Shown: positions 7,975 to 16,318 of the stretch, piece by piece | Layout: each line of letters begins with the position of its first letter | How positions within the stretch are numbered: position 1 is the first letter of the stretch | NCBI GenBank assembly: GCA_041396045.1 | Contig: JAWKZI010000002.1 | Location: 62,001-126,000 of the forward strand | Origin: SHZI01 sp041396045 | GTDB taxonomy: Bacteria; Pseudomonadota; Gammaproteobacteria; Steroidobacterales; GCA-2729495 | DNA length: 64,000 bases | Reading direction: 5' to 3' | Translations under genes and position numbers: made by a program | Notes under the pieces: model-generated | Databases searched by the model: none | What the model was told of the DNA's origin: nothing | The model's input: only the letters and a program-made list of their open reading frames with translations

Positions 7975-8860
7975 CAACGATATCGTCAGAACCTGAAGTC
8001 GTTCCTGCAGACGGCGCCTCGGGGACTTCATAGGGAAGTGGCAGCAGCGTTGCGGGTTGTGTCAGCGCTTCGTCCAGAAAGAAGGGGCCGGGCAGGTCAT
8101 CGACCGTGAGGACTGCCAGGAATTCGCAGCCCGTCACCGCCGGTGCCGATCGGGCGATCTGACCGACAATGCCGCGCCGGGCATACAGCGGTGTGCCGGC
8201 AGAAGGTGCGAGGCCCTCGGCAGAGAAGCGCAGCATGCGGCGTTTGACCCGGCCCAGATATTTCATCCGTGCGACGATTTCCTGTCCCGTGTAACAGCCC
8301 TTGCTGAAACTGATGGCACCCAGCAGATCGAGGTTGACCATTTGTGGAACGAATTGGCCAACCGTGGCGGTGACTATGGTCGGAACGCCGGCCTGGATTT
8401 CAGCGAGCTCCCACCTGTCGGTAGCATTGTCTGACATGGCCGCGGGCGGTGTACCGGAATCTGTATCAACGATCAGGTGACGATTGCCGGCGCCGGGCAG
8501 GCGCACAGTTGCAACAGGGCCGCCTGGTTCCGAAGCGTCCAGCAGTCCCAGCAGAACGCAATCGAGGATGGCAATCTGGACCTTGGCGCGAAAGACGTAG
8601 AGCCGCAGTCGTTTCAGCAGATCGTCGGCGAGTTCTGCCGGCACTACCAGGGCGATTGCCTCGTCATTTCCAACCGGCAAGCTGAAGGTGTAGCTGGTGA
8701 ATTGCAGCCGACCCTTGGCGTCTGCGCCGCCAGAGATTACGGCAGTCCGGGAGTCGAGTGCACCAACATCCTGTGTGAGCTGCCCCTGCAGAAATGATGC
8801 ACGGTCGGTGCCCGAAACGGCGAGCACGCGCAGATGGTCTAGGCGAATACCGGTGACCAC
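7964..8860 (-). CDS. ygfZ: YgfZ/GcvT-like folate-binding protein
   Basis: Tetrahydrofolate-dependent protein needed for maintenance of some Fe-S enzymes (family knowledge). The diagnostic motif KGCYTGQEIVAR is present, with FLQGQLTQDV near the N-terminus and an LGRVKRRM segment after the motif. About 298 residues from a GTG at 8860, which has AGGG upstream and starts at VVTGIRLDHL; the longer ATG start at 8992 would run through the divergent sdhAF4-like gene and adds sequence unlike the family. The C-terminal tail (SGSDDIVGTP) ends within repeat copy B, which supplies the stop codon. It diverges from the succinate dehydrogenase operon, itself an Fe-S enzyme. Confidence 0.88.
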   Translation of the reverse strand: MVTGIRLDHLRVLAVSGTDRASFLQGQLTQDVGALDSRTAVISGGADAKGRLQFTSYTFSLPVGNDEAIALVVPAELADDLLKRLRLYVFRAKVQIAILDCVLLGLLDASEPGGPVATVRLPGAGNRHLIVDTDSGTPPAAMSDNATDRWELAEIQAGVPTIVTATVGQFVPQMVNLDLLGAISFSKGCYTGQEIVARMKYLGRVKRRMLRFSAEGLAPSAGTPLYARRGIVGQIARSAPAVTGCEFLAVLTVDDLPGPFFLDEALTQPATLLPLPYEVPEAPSAGTTSGSDDIVGTP

Positions 8861-8935
8861 GTCCAGCCCTGGTTTTGATGCAGTTGCAATGGCTTTACTC
8901 TGGAGAAGAAGGGGGCATTCTGGCACACTCGTTCC

Positions 8936-9145
8936 GTGTCCGAAGTAAAGCCAGATAAGCCGACTGCATTGGATGTCGTCGACATCGCCCATACCCAGGC
9001 AGCCACGGCTACAATATCGGCTGATACCAGCAGTGCAGCTACTCCAGATCCGGCGACCACACCGCGCGAGACTGGCGGGCAGACCGGGCCAGATCCCACG
9101 CGCTACGGCGACTGGGAACGTGGCGGTCGCTGCATCGACTTCTGA
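8936..9145 (+). CDS. SdhAF4-like (DUF1674) succinate dehydrogenase assembly factor
   Basis: 69-residue protein with a low-complexity Ala/Thr-rich N-terminus and the conserved C-terminal signature of DUF1674/SDHAF4: GPDPTRYGDWERGGRCIDF. In eukaryotes SDHAF4 binds the flavinylated SdhA and helps it join SdhB; the bacterial role is inferred from this and from its place as first gene of the sdh operon. GTG start at 8936. Its stop is 27 bases before the most upstream sdhC start. Small genes like this are often missed in annotation. Confidence 0.87.
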   Translation: MSEVKPDKPTALDVVDIAHTQAATATISADTSSAATPDPATTPRETGGQTGPDPTRYGDWERGGRCIDF

Positions 9146-9172
9146 ATTGCCAAAGTACGCGTGGAGAGCTGA

Positions 9173-9637
9173 ATGTCACCAGAGTCGCGGCCGCAGACGC
9201 CGCCGCAGGAAAAGGCACCTTCCCGGGTGCCGTCATCCATGGACGCAAGGCCTGTAGTCAGGCCACTTTCGCCGCATGTGGGGATCTACCGCTGGCAGGT
9301 CAGTAATACGCTGTCGATCATCCACCGGGCAACCGGCATGCTCCTGTCGATCAGTGCAGTCGTCCTGGTTGCCTGGTTATTCAGTCTGGCGGCGGGTCAG
9401 ACAGCCTACGCGCAGTTTGGCTGGGTCTTCGGCAGCCTTGTTGGCCAGTTGCTGCTGATTGGCTGGACCTTCTGTTTCTTCTTTCATTTATGCAACGGCA
9501 TTCGACACCTGGCCTGGGATGCGGATTACGGCTTCGACAAGGCGGTAGCGCGGAAGTCGGGCATGGTTGTGGTCGTGATTTCCATCGTGCTGTCGATTCT
9601 GTTCTGGGTTCTGGCTCTGACACAGGTGACATCATGA
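9173..9637 (+). CDS. sdhC: Succinate dehydrogenase cytochrome b556 subunit
   Basis: Membrane anchor that holds heme b and part of the quinone site. Seen: RPLSPHVGIYRW before the first helix, NTLSIIHRATGMLLS, then three hydrophobic segments, with the heme-ligand region HLCNGIRHLAWD. The start is uncertain: 9173 gives a 22-residue Pro/Glu-rich leader not usual in the family; the ATG at 9239 (MDARPVVRPLSPHV) gives a typical length. The stop overlaps the sdhD ATG. Confidence 0.93.
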   Translation: MSPESRPQTPPQEKAPSRVPSSMDARPVVRPLSPHVGIYRWQVSNTLSIIHRATGMLLSISAVVLVAWLFSLAAGQTAYAQFGWVFGSLVGQLLLIGWTFCFFFHLCNGIRHLAWDADYGFDKAVARKSGMVVVVISIVLSILFWVLALTQVTS

Positions 9638-10050
9638 GCATGGAATCATCCGGACTTAAGGCTCCCAGATTAAAGTCGCCACTGGGTCAGGCAATTGGTC
9701 ACGGGTCAGCGCACGCCGGCACTGAGCACTTCCTGGCGCAGCGCTTGACCGCCATTGCACTGGTGCCATTAACGCTCTGGCTGGCATTTTCCCTGCTGAT
9801 GTTGCCGGCACTGGATTTTTATACCGTGACAGCATGGGCGGCAGCGCCGCTGCATGCTGTCGGGCTGGCGTTGTTGGTCATCGCCCTGACATACCATTCC
9901 AGCCTGGGCCTGCAGGTGGTGATTGAAGACTATGTTCACGCCAACGGCCCACGCATTGTTCTGCAGGTTTTGTTGCGTCTGGTACATGCAGCACTGGCAG
10001 TAGCCGGCATTCTTGCCGTGATTCAGATAGCAACACGAGCATCGTTATGA
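9634..10050 (+). CDS. sdhD: Succinate dehydrogenase hydrophobic membrane anchor
   Basis: About 138 residues, overlapping the sdhC stop by four bases. Seen: SAHAGTEHFLAQRLTAIALVPL and three transmembrane segments, with HSSLGLQVVIEDYVH, the usual second-anchor motif whose His ligates heme b and whose Asp-Tyr pair lies near the quinone site. An earlier in-frame ATG (9490) would sit inside sdhC and is rejected. Its stop overlaps the sdhA start. Confidence 0.93.
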   Translation: MSMESSGLKAPRLKSPLGQAIGHGSAHAGTEHFLAQRLTAIALVPLTLWLAFSLLMLPALDFYTVTAWAAAPLHAVGLALLVIALTYHSSLGLQVVIEDYVHANGPRIVLQVLLRLVHAALAVAGILAVIQIATRASL

Positions 10051-11834
10051 GTACGGCCTACAGTTTTGTCGATCATACCTACGATGTGGTTGTCGTCGGT
10101 GCCGGTGGTGCCGGTCTGCGGGCGACAGTGGGGCTCGCTGAGTCGGGTCTGACCACTGCCTGCGTGACCAAGGTTTTTCCGACTCGCAGTCACACCGTGG
10201 CTGCCCAGGGCGGAATCAGCGCCGCTCTTGGCAACATGGGCGAAGACGACTGGCGCTGGCACATGTACGACACCGTGAAAGGTTCCGATTGGCTCGGTGA
10301 CCAGGACGCCATCGAGTACATGTGCAAGGAAGCGCCAGCAGCCGTGATCGAACTCGAGCACTACGGCGTGCCGTTCTCCCGCACCGATGATGGCCATATC
10401 TACCAGCGGCCGTTTGGCGGCATGACAACGAACTATGGTGAGGGCACGGCACAACGAACCTGCGCCGCCGCGGATCGTACCGGTCATGCCATGCTTCACA
10501 CCCTGTATCAGCAGGCGCTGAAGCACCAGGCCACTTTTTTCATCGAGTTCTTTGCCATTGATCTCATCATGCAGGATGGTGAATGCCGTGGTGTTATCGC
10601 GCTGGAGATGGCCACGGGCCAGCTACACCGGTTCAAGGCACAGCGAACGATATTGGCGACTGGCGGCTACGGTCGTGCCTATTTCTCCTGCACCTCGGCG
10701 CACACCTGTACCGGCGATGGTGGCGGAATGGCGCTGAGGGCCGGACTGCCACTGCAGGACATGGAATTCGTACAGTTCCACCCGACCGGAATCTATGGCT
10801 CCGGCTGCCTCATCACGGAAGGATCGCGCGGCGAAGGCGGCTACCTCACAAACTCTGACGGCGATCGCTTCATGGAGCGCTACGCACCCAATGCCAAGGA
10901 TCTTGCGTCCCGGGACGTCGTCAGTCGCGCGATGACCATCGAGATTCGGGAGGGCCGCGGTGTCGGTGCCCACAAGGATCATATTCATCTGCACCTGGAA
11001 CACCTGGGGCCGGATGTCATTCACGAGCGTCTGCCAGGTATCGCGGAAACGGCGCGGATTTTTGCTGGCGTCGACGTGACGCGCGACCCCATCCCCGTAT
11101 TGCCGACCGTGCACTACAACATGGGTGGTGTGCCGACCAACGTGCACGGCGACGTACTGACCCGGCAGGCCGGTCAGCCGATAGCAACGGTGCCCGGCCT
11201 GATGGCTATCGGTGAGGCGGCCTGTGTGTCCGTACATGGTGCCAATCGCCTCGGTTCAAACTCGCTGCTGGATCTGGTGGTATTCGGGCGATCGGCCGCA
11301 CGACGTTGTGCTGGAACCCTGGAATCAGGGGCCCGGCAGCCGGCTTTACGTGCCGAGAGCTACGAGTTGGCTCTTTCCCGGCTCGATAGCCTGCGCTACG
11401 CCGATGGCAGCCGCAGTACAGCCGAGATCCGGCTGGAGATGCAGCGAAACATGCAGTCACATGCCGCTGTATTTCGCACCGGTGAAACGTTACAGGAAGG
11501 TATCGCTGCCCTTCGCAAGACATTTGATTCCTTCGCGGATGTGCGCGTCAGCGACCGAAGCCTGATCTGGAACACGGATCTGATGGAAACCATGGAACTG
11601 GACAACCTTCTGAGTCAGGCCATGGTTACGATCAGCAGTGCAGAGCAACGCCATGAAAGCCGGGGAGCCCATGCGCGGGAAGATTATCCGGAGCGGGACG
11701 ATCAGCACTGGATGAAACATACGCTGGCATGGATCAATCAGCAGGGCGAGGTTCGCTTCGACGACCGTCCCGTCCAGCTCAATACACTCACAGACGACGT
11801 GGAGACGGTCGCGCCCAAAGCGCGTTCGTATTAG
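10047..11834 (+). CDS. sdhA: Succinate dehydrogenase flavoprotein subunit
   Basis: 595 residues, complete. Oxidises succinate to fumarate in the TCA cycle with covalently bound FAD. Seen: the dinucleotide fold VVVGAGGAGLRAT near residue 17, the FAD-linking His49 in RSHTVAAQGGI, the active-site region QFHPTGIYGSGCLITEG, and HGANRLGSNSLLDLVVFGR. The C-terminus (DDQHWMKHTLAW, ending ETVAPKARSY) is typical. Overlaps sdhD by four bases; sdhB starts three bases after its stop. Confidence 0.98.
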   Translation: MSTAYSFVDHTYDVVVVGAGGAGLRATVGLAESGLTTACVTKVFPTRSHTVAAQGGISAALGNMGEDDWRWHMYDTVKGSDWLGDQDAIEYMCKEAPAAVIELEHYGVPFSRTDDGHIYQRPFGGMTTNYGEGTAQRTCAAADRTGHAMLHTLYQQALKHQATFFIEFFAIDLIMQDGECRGVIALEMATGQLHRFKAQRTILATGGYGRAYFSCTSAHTCTGDGGGMALRAGLPLQDMEFVQFHPTGIYGSGCLITEGSRGEGGYLTNSDGDRFMERYAPNAKDLASRDVVSRAMTIEIREGRGVGAHKDHIHLHLEHLGPDVIHERLPGIAETARIFAGVDVTRDPIPVLPTVHYNMGGVPTNVHGDVLTRQAGQPIATVPGLMAIGEAACVSVHGANRLGSNSLLDLVVFGRSAARRCAGTLESGARQPALRAESYELALSRLDSLRYADGSRSTAEIRLEMQRNMQSHAAVFRTGETLQEGIAALRKTFDSFADVRVSDRSLIWNTDLMETMELDNLLSQAMVTISSAEQRHESRGAHAREDYPERDDQHWMKHTLAWINQQGEVRFDDRPVQLNTLTDDVETVAPKARSY

Positions 11835-11837
11835 CCG

Positions 11838-12641
11838 ATGGCCGAATTCCGACTACCTGCCAACTCACGTATCAAGAAGGGCAAGGCCTACCCGGTGCAG
11901 GCACCTGCGTCGGGGGCGCCAGCCGCACCCGGCAAGGTCCGCCAGTTTCATATTTATCGTTACGATCCGGACTCCGGCAGCAATCCCCGGATGGACAGCT
12001 ACGCTATCGATACGGCGCGATGTGGTCCGATGGTTCTGGATGCCCTGATCAAGATCAAGAACGAAGTCGATTCGACGCTGACCTTCCGTCGATCCTGCCG
12101 GGAAGGAATTTGTGGCTCCTGTGCCATGAACATCGACGGTCTGAATACTCTGGCCTGCACGCAGGCCATTGCCGATCTTGCCGGCGATGTACGGATCCAT
12201 CCGCTGCCGCATATGCCGGTCGTCAAGGATCTGGTGCCGGATCTGACCAACTTTTATGCCCAGTACGCATCGATCAAACCCTGGCTTCAGACCGACACTC
12301 CGGCACCACCCGATCGGGAGCGGTTGCAGACCAAAGCCGATCAGGAACTGATCAACAGCCCGTCGGCCTGCATTCTCTGTGCATGCTGCTCGACAAGTTG
12401 CCCCAGCTACTGGTGGAACAGTGATCGCTACCTGGGTCCGGCGGTGTTGCTGCAGGCTTACCGCTGGCTGGTCGATACGCGCGACGAAGCCACCGGGTCG
12501 CGACTGGATGATCTGGAAGATCCCTTCCGTCTCTATCGATGTCACACCATCATGAATTGCACGAACGCTTGTCCGAAGGATCTGAATCCGGCCAAAGCCA
12601 TTGCGGCCACCAAGCGAATGCTGGCCGAGCGCCTTGTTTAG
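11838..12641 (+). CDS. sdhB: Succinate dehydrogenase iron-sulfur subunit
   Basis: 267 residues. Carries electrons from FAD to quinone through three clusters whose ligands are all visible: CREGICGSC with a later C for [2Fe-2S], CILCACCSTSC for [4Fe-4S], and CHTIMNCTNACPKDLNP for [3Fe-4S]. It has an N-terminal extension of about 35 residues (Lys/Ala/Pro-rich) as in alphaproteobacterial and mitochondrial SdhB; E. coli SdhB lacks it. Confidence 0.97.
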   Translation: MAEFRLPANSRIKKGKAYPVQAPASGAPAAPGKVRQFHIYRYDPDSGSNPRMDSYAIDTARCGPMVLDALIKIKNEVDSTLTFRRSCREGICGSCAMNIDGLNTLACTQAIADLAGDVRIHPLPHMPVVKDLVPDLTNFYAQYASIKPWLQTDTPAPPDRERLQTKADQELINSPSACILCACCSTSCPSYWWNSDRYLGPAVLLQAYRWLVDTRDEATGSRLDDLEDPFRLYRCHTIMNCTNACPKDLNPAKAIAATKRMLAERLV

Positions 12642-12687
12642 CAATGGGCGGTTTGGTACCAGTTAGTACAGGCGGCGGATAGTTTCG

Positions 12688-12954
12688 GTGGCGGAACAGA
12701 GTCGGGCGGGGCGTGAGGAACTCGCGCGTCTCCGATGGCGGTGCCGCCGCGGCATGCGGGAACTGGACGTTCTGCTGCTGCGCTATCTGGACCACGAATA
12801 TTCATCGGCAGCGCCCGCTGCCCAGGCAGCCTTCGAATCGCTACTTTCAGCACAGGATCCCGAGATAGTCGACTTGCTGGCCGGGCGCCTGAAGGCTGAG
12901 GATAGTGCCGTCAATGCCATCATCCAGCGGCTTCTCGCGCAATCTCGCCATTAA
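12688..12954 (+). CDS. sdhE: FAD assembly factor SdhE
   Basis: 88 residues from a GTG start. SdhE promotes covalent flavinylation of SdhA. The family hallmark RGMRELD is present (Arg21-Gly22 to Glu25), followed by LLLRYLDHEY and ending AIIQRLL. It follows sdhB by 46 bases and overlaps ygfX, as sdhE and ygfX are paired in other gammaproteobacteria. Confidence 0.93.
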   Translation: MAEQSRAGREELARLRWRCRRGMRELDVLLLRYLDHEYSSAAPAAQAAFESLLSAQDPEIVDLLAGRLKAEDSAVNAIIQRLLAQSRH

Positions 12955-13381
12955 CCGCATTCAGTGCCGGCGTGTGCCTGCCCTGATTGCCATTATCGGT
13001 GCGCTGGCTTGTGTCTCTATCGTCTTGAGCGAATTGTCACTGGCGGTTTCTCTGGTTCTGGTTGGCGTGGTACTCGGCATTGCGGCGTGGGAGTGTGCTG
13101 TTGCCTGGTCCGTCTCGCTGCGATCAGCTGAAGCACTCGTGCTTCACGTTTCCGGCACGATTCTTCTGGCTACCAGATGCGAACAGCAAGCGCTGATTCC
13201 CGTAACCGTGCGTCAGTTCTGGGTTCTGCCGCGCCTGATGGCGGGTCTGACCCTGGCCGATGCCGGCGGCCGGCACTTTCAGGTGCTGTTGTTCAGGGAT
13301 CAGGTTGATGAGGACACCTGGCGCCGCCTCCTGGTTCGTTTGCAACTGGGTGGCAATGACGCCGTGTCTGTGCCGGTATAG
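12914..13381 (+). CDS. ygfX: YgfX-like inner-membrane protein
   Basis: About 155 residues, overlapping the 3' end of sdhE by 41 bases. A short basic N-terminus is followed by two closely spaced membrane segments (VPALIAIIGALACVSIVLS and SLVLVGVVLGIAAWE), then a soluble region with VRQFWVLPRLMAGLTL and a C-terminal DEDTWRRLLVRLQ, as in the YgfX/CptA family. YgfX has been described as the toxin partner of SdhE in E. coli, but that role is debated; the assignment here rests on topology and synteny. GTG at 12905 is an alternative start. Confidence 0.82.
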   Translation: MPSSSGFSRNLAINRIQCRRVPALIAIIGALACVSIVLSELSLAVSLVLVGVVLGIAAWECAVAWSVSLRSAEALVLHVSGTILLATRCEQQALIPVTVRQFWVLPRLMAGLTLADAGGRHFQVLLFRDQVDEDTWRRLLVRLQLGGNDAVSVPV

Positions 13382-13543
13382 GGCAGGGTGCCTATTCAGA
13401 ACCGTTGTTTCCCGTAGAATGGCGCCTGGCGCTGCGACGCGATAGCGCTGAATCTGGCAGTAGCACCGGTCATGGAGCCAGTCGTGGGTTTGGAATACGG
13501 AATTTCCGGAGCCGGTAAATATGGATCCGCGTCACGTTCACGC

Positions 13544-13570
13544 GAACTTTTCGGCGGTAGACCTGTCTAT
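13544..13570 (+). promoter_or_regulatory. Possible sigma-E promoter of rpoE
   Basis: GAACTT (13544-13549) and TCTAT (13566-13570) with 16 bases between them resemble the GGAACTT / TCnGA sigma-E consensus. The position, about 48 bases before the rpoE ATG, fits the autoregulation known for this sigma factor. The -35 lacks one G and the -10 is only a partial match. The rest of the 236-base gap after ygfX shows no gene. Confidence 0.35.
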
Positions 13571-13617
13571 CCGCCTGTAAGTTGCCGGCGTGCGCGATCC
13601 GTCACAGGGCCGCAGGC

Positions 13618-14202
13618 ATGCCAGCGAACAGTGGCGATCAGCAACTCGTAGAACGGGCGCAGCAGGGTGACCGACGCGCCTTCGATCTGCTGGTCCTCAA
13701 GTATCAGCAAAAGATTGTGAACCTTGTGATGCGATACGTGCGCGATCCCACGGAAGCCCTGGATGTTGCCCAGGAAGCATTCGTCAAGGCCTACCGGGCG
13801 TTGCCCGGCTTCCGGGGCGACAGCGCGTTCTACACGTGGCTGTACCGGATCGCGATCAATACTTCCAAGAACTACCTGGTTACGTTGCAGCGCAGGCCAA
13901 TTGAATACGACCTCGATGGCCAGTCCATCGAGCATGCCCAGGGCAATCCACATCTGCGGGAAGAGGAGACGCCTGAAGGTATTGCGATGCAAGGCCAGTT
14001 GCGCGAGATCCTTGAGAAGGCCATCAGCGAACTTCCCGAGGAACTGCGAACGGCCATCATGCTCCGTGAATTCGAGGGCATGAGCTACGAGGAGATTGCC
14101 ACCGCGATGGATTGTCCGGTCGGCACAGTACGCTCCCGGATTTTCCGGGCTCGCGAAGCCATAGATGCCGCGATCCATCCATTGATGGAGTCTTCCAGGT
14201 GA
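13618..14202 (+). CDS. rpoE: RNA polymerase sigma-E factor
   Basis: 194-residue ECF sigma factor controlling the envelope stress response. Region 2 is seen in DQQLVERAQQGDRRAFDLLV and DPTEALDVAQEAFVKAY; region 4 in ISELPEELRTAIMLREFEG and YEEIATAMDCPVGTVRSRIFRAR. The ATG at 13618 gives MPANSGDQQLVERA, a typical N-terminus; an earlier in-frame start at 13582 is unlikely. It is followed by rseA and rseB, its negative regulators. Confidence 0.97.
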   Translation: MPANSGDQQLVERAQQGDRRAFDLLVLKYQQKIVNLVMRYVRDPTEALDVAQEAFVKAYRALPGFRGDSAFYTWLYRIAINTSKNYLVTLQRRPIEYDLDGQSIEHAQGNPHLREEETPEGIAMQGQLREILEKAISELPEELRTAIMLREFEGMSYEEIATAMDCPVGTVRSRIFRAREAIDAAIHPLMESSR

Positions 14203-14239
14203 ACAATTGCCGACCCCAGTCACTCCCAGGGATGCACCC

Positions 14240-14896
14240 ATGACAAGGCCAGATACTTCCTCAGCGACCGTCAGTGAACAGTTGTCGGCATGGATTGACG
14301 ACGAACTGCCGGTCGAGGAGATGGAACTGCTGATTGCCCGTGTCAGCAACTCAGTGGAATACAAGGCGCGTCTGGCACGCTATGGGCTGATCAGCAGCAC
14401 GCTCCGTAGCAGTCACGCCTCAGGAAGCCGGACTGCTGAGTCAGTCGGCATGCTGGTGGCTCACGACTTAGGTCACCGGGTGCGTCGCGCGCTTGACACG
14501 GCCGTGCATTCTGCCGACAGCGCGGCCTCGGATCGTACCGCCGGGCAGCAGCCAGTGCGGAACGCGTCCCGCTGGGTGCCCTACGCGGCCGCAGCCGCTG
14601 TGGCGCTCGTGGCCGTACTGCTGACGCCGTTGATGCGTTCGGTAGATGTGCCGCCAGGTGTAACCACTGCAGTCGCAATACCGTCGCCGCCTGCAACACT
14701 GGCTCGATCGCCTGTCGAACTGCTGCCTGCTTCGGATCGCGCCTCAATTTCAGCCCAGCGCTTGACGAGCTACCTCGTGTACCACGGCGGGTACTCAGGC
14801 ATGTTGGCAGCCAAACTGACCGACTCACAAATCGTCAACCGGCGCAGCTATGCAGTGGATGTTCGGGCGCCCGTCGTTGGTACGTCGGCAAGATGA
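14240..14896 (+). CDS. rseA: Anti-sigma-E factor RseA
   Basis: About 218 residues. Inner-membrane protein that holds sigma-E inactive and is cleaved by DegS and RseP under stress. Seen: the cytoplasmic sigma-binding motif SEQLSAWIDDELPVEEME, one transmembrane segment (VPYAAAAAVALVAVLLTPLM, around residue 120), and a periplasmic tail with LTSYLVYHGGYSG, as in MucA/RseA. Start at the ATG 14240; a TTG at 14207 is possible. RseB follows 10 bases later. Confidence 0.9.
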   Translation: MTRPDTSSATVSEQLSAWIDDELPVEEMELLIARVSNSVEYKARLARYGLISSTLRSSHASGSRTAESVGMLVAHDLGHRVRRALDTAVHSADSAASDRTAGQQPVRNASRWVPYAAAAAVALVAVLLTPLMRSVDVPPGVTTAVAIPSPPATLARSPVELLPASDRASISAQRLTSYLVYHGGYSGMLAAKLTDSQIVNRRSYAVDVRAPVVGTSAR

Positions 14897-14906
14897 AGTC
14901 GACCCG

Positions 14907-16001
14907 ATGTTGCCGCTGAGCAGACTCTGCCTGACACGTGTGTTGTCCGTCGCAATATGTGTCTGCACAACCGGGGTGGCGGCAGCGGACAACGAGTCCC
15001 ATGACTGGCTCGCGCGCATGGCCTATGCCCTCGAATACCTCAATTATGAGGGGACACTGATCCAGCTCCAGGGACAGGATCCCGCGGTCATGCGTATCGT
15101 GCATCGCGTAGACGGCGGTGTACCGACCGAGCGAATCACCGCTCTCGATGAGGTCGGCCGGGAGATCATCCGGCACGGTAACGTCGTTACCTGTATCTTG
15201 CCCGATCAGCGGGTTGTACTGGTGGAGGACAGGGGGCCTGACGGTCGCAATGCCAGCCCATTGCAGAAGCAATTTGCCAGCGATGCACAATTCGACAAGC
15301 GCTATTACCAGTTGGCCATAGCATCGGGCGGGAGTTTGCTGGGACGGGACACCCGTGTGATTACCGTGCGTCCGACAGACAACTACCGTTACGGTTACCG
15401 CTTGTGGCTGGATCATGCCACGGCGATGCCGCTCAAGGTTCAGGTGACCGCCGAGGACGGGTCGGTAGTTGAGCAACTGCTGTTTACCGATATCAGTTTG
15501 CCGGCACAGATTGCCGAATCCGCCATACAGCCGACGCTGGCAACCGACAGCTTTAGCTGGCATCGATCTTCAGTGGCCACGACCACTGACCCGGCAGCGG
15601 GAAGCACTACCGCGTGGCAGATAGGCACCCCTCCACCCGGTTTCGAGTTGCGAGCCATGCGCACGCAGCGCCGGCCCGATGCCGGCGCCCAACCTGGCGG
15701 TAGCATTGGACCGGGCACCATGCAACAACTGGTCCTATCGGATGGTGTCGCCAGTGTATCGGTCTTTATCGAAGGGGGTGTGACGGCAGCGGAGCAGGCC
15801 GAAGGTGCTTCGCGCCTGGGCGCCGCGAATGCTTACTCCACCATGGTGGGCAACTTCCTGGTGACTGCGATGGGCGAGGTGCCGGTGCGGACGGTTGAGG
15901 CTATTGCCAAGACGGTCGGGGTCGCCGAGTTGTTGCCAAAGTCGCTTGTTCCAAAGTCACTCGTGCAAGAGCCGCTTCCGGCAGAGTTACCGTCGCCCTG
16001 A
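14907..16001 (+). CDS. rseB: Sigma-E regulatory protein RseB/MucB
   Basis: 364 residues. Periplasmic protein that binds RseA and senses mislocalised lipopolysaccharide and lipoproteins. A signal peptide (SRLCLTRVLSVAICVC to VAAA) is followed by the LolA-like domain with MAYALEYLNYEGTLIQLQG, RIVHRVDGG and YRYGYRLWLDHATAMPLK, and a C-terminal domain ending in a GNFLVTAMGEVPVRTVEAIA motif. The start at 14907 is chosen for the signal peptide; the 14850 ATG overlaps rseA. The usual mucD and lepA neighbours are absent. Confidence 0.93.
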   Translation: MLPLSRLCLTRVLSVAICVCTTGVAAADNESHDWLARMAYALEYLNYEGTLIQLQGQDPAVMRIVHRVDGGVPTERITALDEVGREIIRHGNVVTCILPDQRVVLVEDRGPDGRNASPLQKQFASDAQFDKRYYQLAIASGGSLLGRDTRVITVRPTDNYRYGYRLWLDHATAMPLKVQVTAEDGSVVEQLLFTDISLPAQIAESAIQPTLATDSFSWHRSSVATTTDPAAGSTTAWQIGTPPPGFELRAMRTQRRPDAGAQPGGSIGPGTMQQLVLSDGVASVSVFIEGGVTAAEQAEGASRLGAANAYSTMVGNFLVTAMGEVPVRTVEAIAKTVGVAELLPKSLVPKSLVQEPLPAELPSP

Positions 16002-16005
16002 TCCG

Positions 16006-16272
16006 ATGCTGGCACTGGTCGTATACAGCCGAAGGGGCTGCCACCTTTGCGAACTCATGCTGGAGGAACTGGTGCCACTGTGTCGTGGGCAAGCTTCAAT
16101 TCAGGTCCTGGATGTAGACGATAACCAGGCCTGGCAGGATGCGTACGGCCTCAGGGTGCCGGTGTTGTGCCATGGCGACACAGAGATCAGCGTGGCTCGC
16201 CTTGACCGTGCAGGTCTCCTGGCTTTGTTCAGGGCCCACGAATCCGAAGGTATGCCCACCCGGTCGGGCTGA
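16006..16272 (+). CDS. Glutaredoxin-like (DUF836) protein
   Basis: 88-residue thioredoxin-fold protein with an N-terminal VVYSRRGCHLCELM (CxxC redox pair) and the cis-proline region GLRVPVLCHGD. This is the small glutaredoxin-like DUF836 family, commonly found in this neighbourhood in gammaproteobacteria. ATG at 16006, four bases after the rseB stop; an earlier in-frame start lies within rseB. Substrate unknown. Confidence 0.85.
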   Translation: MLALVVYSRRGCHLCELMLEELVPLCRGQASIQVLDVDDNQAWQDAYGLRVPVLCHGDTEISVARLDRAGLLALFRAHESEGMPTRSG

Positions 16273-16318
16273 GCGCCGTGATACCCTAGCCCGGTTTTTT
16301 CCGCACGGGACCTGAGCA

